In this document: piece by piece, positions 23,447 to 32,741 of the stretch
Numbering within the stretch: position 1 is the stretch's first letter
How the letters are laid out: each line of letters opens with the position of its first letter
Assembly (NCBI GenBank): GCA_031422335.1
Contig: JANOQW010000017.1
Location: 1-64,000, forward strand
Origin: Methylotenera_A sp031422335
Lineage (GTDB): Bacteria; Pseudomonadota; Gammaproteobacteria; Burkholderiales; Methylophilaceae
Direction: 5' to 3'
Length of the DNA stretch: 64,000 bases
Notes under the pieces: model-generated
What the model was told of the DNA's origin: nothing
The model's database searches: none
The model's input: the letters and a program-made list of their open reading frames with translations, nothing else
Program-made: the position numbers and the translations under genes

Positions 23447-24472
23447 CTAGTTTGTTTTAGCGTTAACTTTTAATGCCTCGCTAAATTCCACATCCAAATC
23501 TAAATCAATAGCTTTAAGTGCTACGCGGGTTTTTTCTACTTCGTCAGCTTTGCCTGCGCGGTTGGCCATTAAACCTAGCTCAATTAAAGTGGCGCCATGT
23601 TGTGGCTGCAAGCCTAATACTTTATTAAAGTAACCATTGGCTTGATTTACGTTACCTAAACGCTGTTCGGCTACACCCGCGTAGAATAAGGCTTCTGGGC
23701 TAGTCGGCTCTTTTACTATCCATTGTTGCGCCACCACTTTTAGCTCATCCCATTTATCATTTTGGTAAGGCAAAACCACCCGCATAAAAAACGGCCGCTC
23801 AGCATCTGGCGCATCCCAAAACGGTATTCCGCCAGATGCTAATGATTCTGTCTCTGGCGCATCTATCAGGGCTTTTAACCATTTTACTGGAACATTGTAA
23901 AAATAAGCGCCACGGCCTGGGCTTTTAAAAGTGCTAATAGCAATTAATTTACCTTCAGCATCAAATACTGGGCTACCACTTGCACCCATCACAAACGAGG
24001 CATCAGTGCGCACAATTTGACTGTCGTCTAGCGGATATAAAGCTTTTATTTTGCCTATGGTAGATTGTGGTTTTGGTGGGCCACCTGGAAAACCAATCGA
24101 AAAAATCGGTTGCTCATATTTTAAGTTCTCAGAATCGCCCAGTTCTACCGGTTTTAGCTCTAAAAATTTAAAGCGCAAAATGCATAAGTCGTGCTTCCAA
24201 TCTGCTTTCATCGCTTCTGGCGTATAACTTTCGCCAAATTTGGTGATTTTTGCGCCGCGCGCATTGGCCAGCACGTGGCAGTTGGTGGCAACCAAGTCTT
24301 TACCCACCACCACACCAGTACCAACGCCGTGCCCGCCAGATTGCGTGGTGACATGCACTTTAGTGACAGAGGCCTTTAGCTTATAAGCCATATCGGCGAC
24401 AGAGTCTGCCATAGCCATTTGAGCAAAACTTAAGGCCAATATCAATGCTGGGAATGTGATTAAAATGCGCAT
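23447..24472 (-). CDS. Exported trypsin-like serine protease with C-terminal TPR repeats (second paralogue)
   Basis: A 341-residue protein related along its whole length to the 8902-9924 product. Signal peptide cleaved after AMA near residue 22; triad H66 (TNCHVL), D95 (WKHDLC), S165 (GASGSP); C-terminal TPR-like helices (EALFYAGVAEQRLGNVNQAN, NGYFNKVLGLQPQ). Shared blocks include ADWKHDLCIL, AISTFKSPG and PFFMRVVLPYQN. Unlike the first copy it is not followed by an anchored partner gene. Diverges from the dienelactone hydrolase gene over 150 bases. Likely periplasmic. Confidence 0.88.
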   Translation of the reverse strand: MRILITFPALILALSFAQMAMADSVADMAYKLKASVTKVHVTTQSGGHGVGTGVVVGKDLVATNCHVLANARGAKITKFGESYTPEAMKADWKHDLCILRFKFLELKPVELGDSENLKYEQPIFSIGFPGGPPKPQSTIGKIKALYPLDDSQIVRTDASFVMGASGSPVFDAEGKLIAISTFKSPGRGAYFYNVPVKWLKALIDAPETESLASGGIPFWDAPDAERPFFMRVVLPYQNDKWDELKVVAQQWIVKEPTSPEALFYAGVAEQRLGNVNQANGYFNKVLGLQPQHGATLIELGLMANRAGKADEVEKTRVALKAIDLDLDVEFSEALKVNAKTN

Positions 24473-24622
24473 AACAAACTCACTTTACGAATGGATAGTT
24501 TTAAAATTAAACATACAACAATAATGTCAACATTTATGGATTAATTGTGTGACATTACGCACAAAGCTTGTAAAATAATGCCTTTGCAAATATAGATTAA
24601 TTGTCCTTATGTTAGTTCACTT

Positions 24623-25372
24623 ATGTTAACTCAATTGCAGGTTGCCGATATCAATACGCCCACTGGCGTGATGCGTACCTATATTCACAGACCAGTGGAT
24701 CATTCAAGCGATGGCAAAAAAGTGCCTGCAATATTATTTTATTCTGAAATATTTCAGCAAACTGGCCCCATCGCGCGCGCAGCTGCTTATATGGCGGGGC
24801 ACGGCTACGCAGTGCTGGTGCCAGAGGTGTTTCACGAGCTTAATCCGATTGGTACGATTTTGGGTTATGACGATGCCGGCCGCGAAAAAGGCAATGCTGA
24901 CAAAGCTGCTAAAGATGTACAGGGTTATGACACCGATAACCGCGCCATGATCGATTTTTTAAGCACGCAAGATTGGTACAATGGCAATTTAGGTGCAATG
25001 GGTTTTTGTATTGGTGGGCATTTGGCTTTTCGCGCCGCGCTGCAAAAAGAAGTTAAAGCCACCGCTTGCTTTTATGCCACAGATTTGCACATTAACAGTA
25101 TCCCCAATCAAGCTAATCAACACAGTATGCAAAGGCTGGCCGATATTCAAGGCGAACTGATGATGATTTGGGGCAAGCAAGATAATCATATTCCAGAAGC
25201 GGGACGTATGTTGGTGCAACAAAAATTGGCAGCAACCAAGCTAAATTATACGTGGCACGAGTTTAACGCCCAACATGCTTTTATGCGTGATGAGGATCCG
25301 CGCTACGATGCTGAACTGGCGACCGTGGGCTACCAAATGACGCTGCAAATGTTTGCCCGCACTTTGCGTTAA
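24623..25372 (+). CDS. Dienelactone hydrolase family protein
   Basis: A 249-residue alpha/beta hydrolase of the carboxymethylenebutenolidase type. The cysteine nucleophile is in GFCIGG, the acid in WGKQDNHIP, and the histidine in NAQHAFMRDEDPRYD, the family's C-terminal signature. No signal peptide, so cytoplasmic. Upstream is the shared promoter region with the protease gene; downstream is gnd with 119 bases between. Natural substrate unknown; the family often hydrolyses lactones or detoxifies esters. Confidence 0.9.
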   Translation: MLTQLQVADINTPTGVMRTYIHRPVDHSSDGKKVPAILFYSEIFQQTGPIARAAAYMAGHGYAVLVPEVFHELNPIGTILGYDDAGREKGNADKAAKDVQGYDTDNRAMIDFLSTQDWYNGNLGAMGFCIGGHLAFRAALQKEVKATACFYATDLHINSIPNQANQHSMQRLADIQGELMMIWGKQDNHIPEAGRMLVQQKLAATKLNYTWHEFNAQHAFMRDEDPRYDAELATVGYQMTLQMFARTLR

Positions 25373-25491
25373 TGATTAATTTTAAAACGTAGTAGCAGTA
25401 AAAAGTAGCAAAACCGTAACGAGGTGTTAGCCACAAGCATGCACTTCAAATTTATTTAAATTACCCATTTAAGAGAACCGAGATAGAAAAG

Positions 25492-27006
25492 ATGACCACA
25501 AAAAATGCTGATATTGGCCTAGTTGGCCTTGCCGTCATGGGCCAAAACCTAGCCCTGAATATTGCAGACCACGGCTACACCATTGCAGTGTACAACCGTG
25601 ATCCTAAAAAAATGACCAATTTTATTAAGGAGTGCAAGGACAATGAGCCTTCGCATGCCAACGTGGTTGGGCATGCTGATTTAGCCTCTTTTGTGTTGAG
25701 TATTAAGCGCCCACGCAAAATTATTTTGTTGGTGAAAGCAGGTAGCGCGACAGACGTGACCATTAACGCGCTGCTGCCATTTTTAGAGCAAGGCGATATT
25801 ATTATCGACGGCGGCAATTCATTGTGGACAGACACCATCCGTCGCGAAAAAGAGTTGGCAGTTAAAGGTATTGATTTTATTGGCTCAGGCGTTTCCGGCG
25901 GTGAAACTGGCGCACGTTTTGGTCCAAGTTTAATGCCTTCTGGCACCCGCAAAGCTTGGGCAAGTTTAGAGCCAATTTGGCGCGATATTGCGGCCAAAGT
26001 TGACCCAGTCACTGGCGAGCCGATGGAAGGTGGCACACCAGGCAAGCCAGTGGTGGGTGGTTTTTCATGTGCAGAATACATTGGCCCCGACGGTGCTGGC
26101 CACTATGTAAAAATGGTACACAATGGTATTGAGTACATCGACATGCAATTAATTTGTGAAGCCTATTGGCTAATGAAAAATTTGCTGGGTATGCCAGCAG
26201 ACGAAATTGGTAAAGTGTTTGCCGAGTGGAATAAAGGTGAGTTATCGAGCTTTTTAATTGAAATTACTGCGGATATTCTGCAACAAAAAGATCCCATGAC
26301 CAAAGGTTTCTTAGTCGATCAAATTTTAGATACGGCCGGCCAAAAAGGCACAGGTCAATGGACGGCTGCCAATGCGCTTGAACTTGGCGCACCAGCTAAC
26401 GCGATTGCCGCCGCGGTGTATGCGCGCGCGCTTTCTAGCTTAAAAGAAGAACGTGTTGAAGCCAGCAAAATATTAAAAGGCCCAGCTATTAAACACGAGA
26501 CAGACAAAAAAGCCATTATAGATGCGATTAAAAATGCGCTATATTGCTCAAAAATTTGTGCCTATGCGCAAGGTTTTCAATTAATTGATAAAGCACAAGT
26601 GGCGTATAACTGGAAATTAAATTTTGGTGAAATTGCCCAAATTTGGCGTGGTGGTTGTATTATTCGCGCGCGCTTTTTGCAAAAAATTACCATGGCCTAC
26701 GCGCTTAATTCACGCTTAAAAAACTTGATGTTAGACCCATACTTTACCAATGCTATGAATGATGGCCAAGCAGGTTGGCGTAAAGTGATAGCGCTTGCCG
26801 TGACTAATGGTATCCCTGCGCAAGGTTTTAGTGCCGCGCTGGCGTATTACGATGGCTACCGCAGTGCTGATTTGCCAGCAAACTTATTGCAAGGTCAACG
26901 CGATTATTTTGGCGCGCATACTTATGAGCGTAAAGATCAACCGCGTGGTCAGTTCTACCATTTGGATTGGCCAGAACCAAAACGCCCGCAGTTGGTGATT
27001 GATTAA
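25492..27006 (+). CDS. gnd: 6-phosphogluconate dehydrogenase, decarboxylating
   Basis: A 504-residue enzyme oxidising 6-phosphogluconate to ribulose 5-phosphate and CO2. The nucleotide-binding GLAVMGQNLALN opens the chain, IDGGNSLWTDT and GSGVSGGETGARFGPSLMP follow, and the catalytic lysine is in HYVKMVHNGIEY. C-terminal RAQRDYFGAHTYERKD-type ending (QGQRDYFGAHTYER) is intact. It is longer than the E. coli enzyme (468), closer to eukaryote-like forms. In RuMP-cycle methylotrophs this enzyme drives formaldehyde oxidation, which would fit this host. Monocistronic with a terminator at 27045. Confidence 0.97.
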   Translation: MTTKNADIGLVGLAVMGQNLALNIADHGYTIAVYNRDPKKMTNFIKECKDNEPSHANVVGHADLASFVLSIKRPRKIILLVKAGSATDVTINALLPFLEQGDIIIDGGNSLWTDTIRREKELAVKGIDFIGSGVSGGETGARFGPSLMPSGTRKAWASLEPIWRDIAAKVDPVTGEPMEGGTPGKPVVGGFSCAEYIGPDGAGHYVKMVHNGIEYIDMQLICEAYWLMKNLLGMPADEIGKVFAEWNKGELSSFLIEITADILQQKDPMTKGFLVDQILDTAGQKGTGQWTAANALELGAPANAIAAAVYARALSSLKEERVEASKILKGPAIKHETDKKAIIDAIKNALYCSKICAYAQGFQLIDKAQVAYNWKLNFGEIAQIWRGGCIIRARFLQKITMAYALNSRLKNLMLDPYFTNAMNDGQAGWRKVIALAVTNGIPAQGFSAALAYYDGYRSADLPANLLQGQRDYFGAHTYERKDQPRGQFYHLDWPEPKRPQLVID

Positions 27007-27044
27007 CAGATCAGGTTGGACTGTTTAAATTTGAGAAAAATAAC

Positions 27045-27073
27045 AGTGGGTTGGCGATAGCCGCCCACTTTTT
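27045..27073. terminator. Rho-independent terminator between gnd and a small minus-strand gene
   Basis: AGTGGG and CCCACT form the base of a stem with an inner GGC-GATA-GCC, followed by TTTTTA on the plus strand. Confidence 0.85.
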
Positions 27074-27097
27074 ATTTGAATCTTACTTTATTTAAAA

Positions 27098-27271
27098 CTA
27101 AACGCAGTCGCCGTAAGCTTCTAAAAATCGATTAAAACTCTGAGACTTGCTCAACTCAATCGCTTTAGTTGCTTCAACTTCGGCCTTATCAATTTTTTTA
27201 ACCAGTTTAGGGTTAAAAGTTTTATTACCTGACTCTGTATTTACTGCTTGTTTTACTTGTGTCGCTAACAT
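27098..27271 (-). CDS. Small protein of 57 residues, unknown
   Basis: ATG at 27271 is preceded by AAAAGGAAAATATA, a good ribosome-binding site. The product is soluble, lysine- and alanine-rich, helical (KLVKKIDKAEVEATKAIEL) and ends FLEAYGDCV. It lies alone between gnd and the thiamine genes, reading towards gnd, with the terminator at 27045 serving it too. No family recognised; too short for ordinary gene calling. The 27272-27548 stretch upstream is AT-rich without a TPP riboswitch pattern. Confidence 0.6.
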   Translation of the reverse strand: MLATQVKQAVNTESGNKTFNPKLVKKIDKAEVEATKAIELSKSQSFNRFLEAYGDCV

Positions 27272-27548
27272 TATATTTTCCTTTTGGGAGTTAAATCAAC
27301 AGGAATTTTGTTCCTATAGCTTGGTGCATAATTTATCAAAAAAATTCAATACTTACTTAAGTTTGGTCGATAAATCATTAAAATCATTACATTTTTACAG
27401 TTAACGCACTGCAACTGTTGCGGATTACACAAAAATTAAGTATAACTTTATGTAAGCAAGTGCCATACCAGATTGATTGAAAATAAAAAAATCAATTAAA
27501 ACTGTTAAAAATCCCCGTCAAATAAGGCTTTCCAGTAAAATTATTTTT

Positions 27549-27752
27549 ATGCAAATATTTATTAATGGTAATTTAAAAGCACTAAATGGCGAAAATGTGA
27601 CCATTTCTGCGCTGGTGCTGACATTAAATTTAACAGGCAAACGATTGGCCATCGAAAAAAATGGTGAAATTGTGCCGCGCAGTCAGTTTGATGTGATGTA
27701 TGTTGTAGATGGAGACAGGCTAGAAATCGTGGGCGCTGTCGGTGGCGGTTAA
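27549..27752 (+). CDS. thiS: Sulfur carrier protein ThiS
   Basis: 67 residues with ubiquitin-like fold and the C-terminal GAVGGG, whose final Gly-Gly is adenylated and thiocarboxylated to donate sulfur to the thiazole ring of thiamine. FINGNLKAL and KRLAIEKNGEIVPRSQFD are typical. The frame extends upstream through a TTG at 27477, but the ATG at 27549 fits the family length. Overlaps nothing; thiG follows 16 bases later. Confidence 0.95.
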   Translation: MQIFINGNLKALNGENVTISALVLTLNLTGKRLAIEKNGEIVPRSQFDVMYVVDGDRLEIVGAVGGG

Positions 27753-27768
27753 GTAATTAGAGATGAAT

Positions 27769-28566
27769 ATGAACGACGAATTAATAATTGCTGGTAAAAC
27801 TTACAGTTCGCGCCTGTTGGTAGGTACGGGCAAATATAAAGACTTTACTGAAACCCGTGCCGCTATTGATGCCAGTGGCGCACAGATTGTCACAGTTGCA
27901 ATCAGAAGAACTAATATTGGCCAACACGCGGGTGAGCCTTCGCTGCTAGATTGCTTGCCGCCAGAACAGTTTACTTATTTGCCCAACACTGCTGGCTGCT
28001 ATTCAGCAGATGATGCGGTGCGCACTTTGCGCTTGGCGCGCGAGTTATTAGATGGTCATAAGTTGGTGAAGTTAGAAGTGTTGGGGGACCCAAAAACGCT
28101 GTACCCTAATGTGATTGAGACCATCGCCGCGGCAAAAACTTTGGTAAAAGACGGCTTTGACGTCATGGTGTATACCTCGGACGATCCGATTATCGCCAAG
28201 CAGCTAGAAGAGATTGGTTGCTGTGCGGTGATGCCACTGGCCTCACTCATCGGCTCTGGCATGGGCATTTTAAACCCATGGAATTTGCAAATAATTATTG
28301 AAAATGCAAAAGTGCCAGTGCTGGTGGATGCTGGCGTAGGCACCGCCAGCGATGCAGCGATTGCCATGGAGCTAGGCTGCGCGGGCATTTTAATGAATAC
28401 TGCCATTGCAGCTGCAAACAATCCAGTTTTAATGGCAGCCGCCATGAAGAAAGCGGTAGAAGCAGGCCGCGAAGCGTTTTTGGCAGGCCGTATGCCCAAA
28501 AAATTGTATTCTGCCAGTGCTAGCTCGCCCACCACTGGCATGATTACGGCTGGTAAGATTGACTAG
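27769..28566 (+). CDS. thiG: Thiazole synthase ThiG
   Basis: A 265-residue barrel enzyme making the thiazole phosphate of thiamine from 1-deoxyxylulose phosphate, dehydroglycine and ThiS thiocarboxylate. SRLLVGTGKYKDF, TVAIRRTN, NTAGCYSADDAVRTLRLARE, the Schiff-base lysine segment VKLEVLGDPKTLYPN, and VLVDAGVGTASDAA with GILMNTAIA are all present. ATG at 27769 has better AGAG spacing than the one at 27763. Operon thiS-thiG-apaG-mltA. Confidence 0.96.
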   Translation: MNDELIIAGKTYSSRLLVGTGKYKDFTETRAAIDASGAQIVTVAIRRTNIGQHAGEPSLLDCLPPEQFTYLPNTAGCYSADDAVRTLRLARELLDGHKLVKLEVLGDPKTLYPNVIETIAAAKTLVKDGFDVMVYTSDDPIIAKQLEEIGCCAVMPLASLIGSGMGILNPWNLQIIIENAKVPVLVDAGVGTASDAAIAMELGCAGILMNTAIAAANNPVLMAAAMKKAVEAGREAFLAGRMPKKLYSASASSPTTGMITAGKID

Positions 28567-28567
28567 C

Positions 28568-28951
28568 ATGGTTGATAGCAAAAAATATGCATTTAAGGTG
28601 CGTGTACAAACTGCCTATTTGCTAGACCAATCTGACCCAGAAGACAGCAAATATGCGTTTGCCTACACAGTGACAATTGCCAATATTGGCAATATCTCTG
28701 CGCAACTGATTAGCCGCCATTGGGTGATTACCGACGCCAATAATCACGTGCAAGAAGTAAAAGGTTTGGGTGTTGTAGGCGCGCAGCCTTTATTGGCGCC
28801 AGGTCAGCAGTTTGAATACACCAGTGGTACGTTGCTGGCAACGCCAGTGGGCGCAATGCGTGGCACCTATAAAATAGTCGCAGAAGATGGCAATTTTTTT
28901 GACGCCGTGATTGAACCATTTACCTTGGCTGTGCCTAAAGTATTGAATTAG
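28568..28951 (+). CDS. apaG: ApaG protein (Co2+/Mg2+ efflux-associated)
   Basis: 127 residues, an immunoglobulin-like fold found alone in bacteria. FAYTVTIANIGNISAQLISRHW, QEVKGLGVVGAQPLLAPGQQFEY and GTYKIVAEDG are the conserved blocks. The start at 28568 follows the thiG stop by one base. Role unproven: mutants elsewhere are linked to cobalt/magnesium and diadenosine tetraphosphate phenotypes. Confidence 0.95.
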   Translation: MVDSKKYAFKVRVQTAYLLDQSDPEDSKYAFAYTVTIANIGNISAQLISRHWVITDANNHVQEVKGLGVVGAQPLLAPGQQFEYTSGTLLATPVGAMRGTYKIVAEDGNFFDAVIEPFTLAVPKVLN

Positions 28952-28967
28952 AGTTTACGAGTAAATT

Positions 28968-30188
28968 TTGAAAAACATACTTCTTGTTTTAACTGCCTTG
29001 CTGGTAGTTGCTTGCAGCAAAGGCAATGTGAAACCTATAGCGCAAAGCGGTGCATCCAACTGCGATTGCACAGCACAAACCTCGCCACCAGCAGACAGCA
29101 AACCTGCTGTCTTCCAAGATTATGCCTTATTAAAACCCGCGCAGTGGAAAGATATCGATGGCTTTGCAGAGGATGACATGAGCGCTGCTTGGCCTGCATG
29201 GCTGCAAAGTTGCAGTACGCTAAAAAATAAAACACAAAACAATCAACAGCTTTGGCAAAATGCTTGCAGCGCCGCAAGCGCATTAAATAAACCCAACAAA
29301 CAAGTGGCACAAGCCTATTTTGCTGAATACTTTGACGTGTATAGCACCAGCAACGCGGAGGGTAATGATACTGGGCTAATCACAGGTTATTATCAGCCTT
29401 TGTTAAAAGGTAGCCTTACTAAGACTAGCCAATATTCATATCCACTCTATAAACAACCCGCAGATTTAATCACGGTAGATTTAGGTGAAACTTACCCTGA
29501 GCTGAAAAATAAGCGGGTGCGCGGAAAAATAAAAGGAAATAAGTTGGTGCCCTACCCCACGCGGGCTGAGATTGAAACAGCAACTTCTCCGCTGGCAGGC
29601 AACGAATTGGTATGGATTGATGACCAGGTAGAAGGCTTTTTTTTGCAAGTACAAGGCTCTGGCATCGTGCAGCTTGATAATGGGCAAACGATGCAGGTGG
29701 GCTATGCCGACCAAAATGGGCAGGCTTATAATTCTATTGGTCGTGTACTGATTGAACGCGGCGAGCTGAGTAAAGACCAAGCCAGCATGCAAGGGATTAA
29801 AAATTGGGCGACTAAGAATCCTGCCAAACTACAGGAGTTATTGAACGCGAATCCTAGTTATGTGTTTTTTAGAGAATTACCTGCTGGCCTGTCAGGCCCA
29901 CTGGGCGCGCTTGGCGTGCCACTTACTGCGGAGCGTAGCATGGCAATTGACCCAAGACATGTGCCACTTGGCGCGCCAGTCTTCTTATCCACTACACAGC
30001 CTAACAGTAATAAACCACTTAAAAAATTAATGGTGGCGCAAGATACCGGTGGCGCCATTAAAGGCGGTGTGCGAGCCGATTATTTTTGGGGCGCGGGTGA
30101 AAATGCGGGTAAGCAAGCGGGTAGCATGAAGCAACAAGGTAAAATTTGGGTATTGCTACCTAAAGGGTTTGAGCTACCTAACAAATAA
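28968..30188 (+). CDS. mltA: Membrane-bound lytic murein transglycosylase A
   Basis: A 406-residue outer-membrane lipoprotein (lipobox LLVVAC near residue 16) that cleaves peptidoglycan to 1,6-anhydromuropeptides. The MltA domain is seen in GLITGYYQPLLKGS and EGFFLQVQGSGIVQLDNGQ, and the C-terminal 3D domain in SMAIDPRHVPLGAPVFLS and MVAQDTGGAIKGGVRADYF with the catalytic aspartate. Translation starts at TTG. Last gene of the thiS operon, closed by a terminator at 30233. Confidence 0.94.
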   Translation: MKNILLVLTALLVVACSKGNVKPIAQSGASNCDCTAQTSPPADSKPAVFQDYALLKPAQWKDIDGFAEDDMSAAWPAWLQSCSTLKNKTQNNQQLWQNACSAASALNKPNKQVAQAYFAEYFDVYSTSNAEGNDTGLITGYYQPLLKGSLTKTSQYSYPLYKQPADLITVDLGETYPELKNKRVRGKIKGNKLVPYPTRAEIETATSPLAGNELVWIDDQVEGFFLQVQGSGIVQLDNGQTMQVGYADQNGQAYNSIGRVLIERGELSKDQASMQGIKNWATKNPAKLQELLNANPSYVFFRELPAGLSGPLGALGVPLTAERSMAIDPRHVPLGAPVFLSTTQPNSNKPLKKLMVAQDTGGAIKGGVRADYFWGAGENAGKQAGSMKQQGKIWVLLPKGFELPNK

Positions 30189-30232
30189 GATAGTCACGTT
30201 TTAAATTAAACTAGTTATATTTTAAACAATAA

Positions 30233-30257
30233 AAAAGCGCTCGTTAAGAGCGCTTTT
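30233..30257. terminator. Bidirectional terminator between mltA and pqqA
   Basis: AAAAGCGCTC-GTTAA-GAGCGCTTTT, a perfect 10-bp stem with A/T runs, serving mltA (+) and pqqA (-). Confidence 0.93.
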
Positions 30258-30276
30258 ACGTAGCAAAAAACAAAAA

Positions 30277-30348
30277 TTATTTGTTCATTACGTACATTGT
30301 AACTTCGAAACCGAAACGCATTTCAGTAGCAGCTGGTGTTGTCCACAT
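30277..30348 (-). CDS. pqqA: PQQ precursor peptide PqqA, orphan copy
   Basis: A 23-residue peptide (MWTTPAATEMRFGFEVTMYV and three more residues) with the invariant Glu15 and Tyr19 spaced E-x3-Y, which PqqE crosslinks to start pyrroloquinoline quinone synthesis. AAGGAGATTATT is an excellent ribosome-binding site. No pqqBCDE genes are in the window and a terminator follows immediately, so this copy is monocistronic and depends on a biosynthetic operon elsewhere. PQQ is the cofactor of periplasmic methanol dehydrogenases, in line with a methylotroph. Confidence 0.95.
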   Translation of the reverse strand: MWTTPAATEMRFGFEVTMYVMNK

Positions 30349-30487
30349 AATAATCTCCTTAGTTAAAATTCGTTTTGCTTTGTTTTCACTACGCATCACG
30401 TAATAAGAATAGTACACAGTTACTCAATAACTAGTGTGTTTAATCTACTTAAAAATAGCTAATGATTTTCATTAGATTAGGCCTAAA

Positions 30488-32731
30488 TTAAGTTTGGCCT
30501 TTAATACGCTTCATCAGCTTTTTCAACCCCTTGCGGCCAATGGTACGCTTTAACGAAACTTTAAAGTCGTACAAATAAAAGCTCAGTTTGTCTCGCCAAC
30601 TAAAGCTAGAACCAATGCCCGAAAAGTAATAGGCCATTAAACGCTTTCTATTCAGCCAATCGAGCTTATGGCATGCACGTGCCATGTCTGCCAGCATATA
30701 TTTGCGCGCAAAAGGCGGGTATAGTTGGTCACGTAAACGCGCAGTATCAATCAATGAAAATTGCAGTTTACTATCAACCAAGTTGACCAAAATATTTCCA
30801 CCTGATAAATCACGAAACCAAATCAGACGCTGATGCATGGTGAGGCAAAATTGTGCCACTTGTTTCAAAATATCGTCTGCTGCAATATTGTTCCATGTGG
30901 TTTCACCGCGCGCAAATCCGGCAAATAGCTGGCCAACTGTTGTTTCTGCAGTGATAAATTCGCAAATATAAAAATTTTGTTTAAGCGTGGTATCGCCCAC
31001 TTTTTCAAAATACGCCACAGGTGCTGCCGTGCCGATACCGCGCCGCATTAGTTGCATCGCGCCGTTCCAACTACGTTTAGCTTTGCTCGGTTTAAAACGG
31101 TCTAGCAAGGCTTTATGCGGATACATTTTGACGGGCTGTTTAATCGTCAGTTGCATATTTGCATTTCGTGGGTCAGGTACTGCCCAAATAGCATTACGGG
31201 CATGTCGCAAAGCCGCGTCCTTATTGGGCTGCAGCAAGATGTTTGGATGTAGTTTTTCCACGATTAAATCGGCTTCTACTTGATTGGTAGCCAATATCAG
31301 GCCATCCCAACCGTCTTGCAAAAATCGATAATATTGCTTGCCCCGTACATGCGCATGAATTGCTAAATTTTTGGCTAAAGTTGGCGGTGTATTTAACCGA
31401 GGCGCTTGTTCAGCCAGCCAACACAAGTAAACGGGCGATTCGCTGATGTACGTTTGCACGCTCTGTATAGTGTGCCCATCGCGATGATAAACCGTAGCAT
31501 TCGCCAGCATTTTTGCATCATAAATATCGGTTAAAAATGCAATCTTGCCGTCGCTTGTCCACGCCATATGAAGGACTTTGTCTGCTTGTTGAAAGTGATG
31601 AATTTCTAAGCCAGCAGCGGTTACAATGGCCTGCACATAGTATGCACCTTGCGTCATAAGCACAGCAGTTTTAACCGCATTAAAGCTTGGGTAATGGCGA
31701 TAGTTTTTTAATTGGCCGTTGGTTTGAGCATAATATGCGACTTGCTCAAGCGCGGGGTATTCTGCTTCGTTTAAGCCGTTATCAATTAAGCCTTCACGCG
31801 CGCAAATCAGCGCTCCCCAATTGGCTTGGGAAAAGCCGCCACTTGCCGCCATCAACGCCAAATAACGCGCAGCATAATCTGCCTGTTTTTGTGCTGTATC
31901 AGGCAAAATACGCCCAATACGAAACATCGCCCAAAACGCAACAGAAGAAACCAGTTGTGGCACGCCAAAATCAGCACCAATTTTTTGTAAAATACGCGCT
32001 TTTTTGATGAGGTTAACTTTAAAACAAGTCGCCCAGCGATATTTAAAAATACGGTGGTCAAAGCGTTCTGGCTCAATGGTACGCTCGGCAAATAAATTGT
32101 TGCTGTGCATATCTGGCAGCAAGTTTTTTTGCTTAAAAGTGTTGAGTAAACTGATGTTATAAAAAGGCTCAAAATCTTGTACATTTGGGCCTATCAAAAC
32201 CAGATTACGCGCTTTCATTACTTCATGAGCAATCTGCCATGCGCTCAAAAAACCATCATAAGTGTAGCCAGCCCAGCGCTTACGATTAATGGTGGTACCA
32301 ATTTCTAGCTGCTTAATTTGGCTGCCAAAAGTATCCAACACCGCTTCTAAAAACTCCCGCCAAACCGCTTGTTCGGCAGCATTTTGCATAATTTTTGCGA
32401 CAGCAAACGGCTGCACAATATGCAGCGTCACCTGCAAATTGCGCGCTATAAGCGCGCGTAAAAATCGCGCATTAAAATTGTTTAAATCGCCATAGCTAAA
32501 ATCTAGGCGCACTTGTTTGATGCCCAGTGCTTTCACTTGCGCAATCACGTAAGCATCCATGGTAGGGTCGGCGCTACTGGCCACACAGATGCCAAAAAAG
32601 TCATCAGGAATAAGGTGATTGGTTAGCGGAAAATGGCCATTTTTAATGCGCATGCCACCGCGAAAAAAATAGCTTAAGCCATCGCGAATGACTTGCCCAG
32701 TCAGCATAGAAGCTTGTTTTCTGGTGCTCAT
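30488..32731 (-). CDS. Fusion of a glycosidase-like TIM barrel and a WaaP/Kdo-kinase-like domain
   Basis: The 747-residue product appears to be two-domain. N-terminal residues about 45-350 look like a clan-A glycosidase barrel: FGICVASSADP near 46, QVRLDFSYGD near 73-82, QLEIGTTINRKRW with E143 in the acid/base position, and GPNVQDFEPF. C-terminal residues about 500-747 resemble sugar kinases of LPS core: FRDLSGGNILVN gives catalytic D641 and N646, and FSLIDTARLR gives the metal-binding D662; a basic tail ends the chain. No signal peptide, so cytoplasmic. It starts 10 bases after the LTA-synthase-like gene, implying joint work on a glycopolymer. Substrate unknown; domain calls are by motif only. 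Confidence 0.75.
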   Translation of the reverse strand: MSTRKQASMLTGQVIRDGLSYFFRGGMRIKNGHFPLTNHLIPDDFFGICVASSADPTMDAYVIAQVKALGIKQVRLDFSYGDLNNFNARFLRALIARNLQVTLHIVQPFAVAKIMQNAAEQAVWREFLEAVLDTFGSQIKQLEIGTTINRKRWAGYTYDGFLSAWQIAHEVMKARNLVLIGPNVQDFEPFYNISLLNTFKQKNLLPDMHSNNLFAERTIEPERFDHRIFKYRWATCFKVNLIKKARILQKIGADFGVPQLVSSVAFWAMFRIGRILPDTAQKQADYAARYLALMAASGGFSQANWGALICAREGLIDNGLNEAEYPALEQVAYYAQTNGQLKNYRHYPSFNAVKTAVLMTQGAYYVQAIVTAAGLEIHHFQQADKVLHMAWTSDGKIAFLTDIYDAKMLANATVYHRDGHTIQSVQTYISESPVYLCWLAEQAPRLNTPPTLAKNLAIHAHVRGKQYYRFLQDGWDGLILATNQVEADLIVEKLHPNILLQPNKDAALRHARNAIWAVPDPRNANMQLTIKQPVKMYPHKALLDRFKPSKAKRSWNGAMQLMRRGIGTAAPVAYFEKVGDTTLKQNFYICEFITAETTVGQLFAGFARGETTWNNIAADDILKQVAQFCLTMHQRLIWFRDLSGGNILVNLVDSKLQFSLIDTARLRDQLYPPFARKYMLADMARACHKLDWLNRKRLMAYYFSGIGSSFSWRDKLSFYLYDFKVSLKRTIGRKGLKKLMKRIKGQT

Positions 32732-32741
32732 TTTTTGTATC

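Noticed and set aside
27400..27548. TPP riboswitch upstream of thiS
   Set aside because: No CTGAGA-type core or paired thi-box arms were found; the region is AT-rich without structure I can name.
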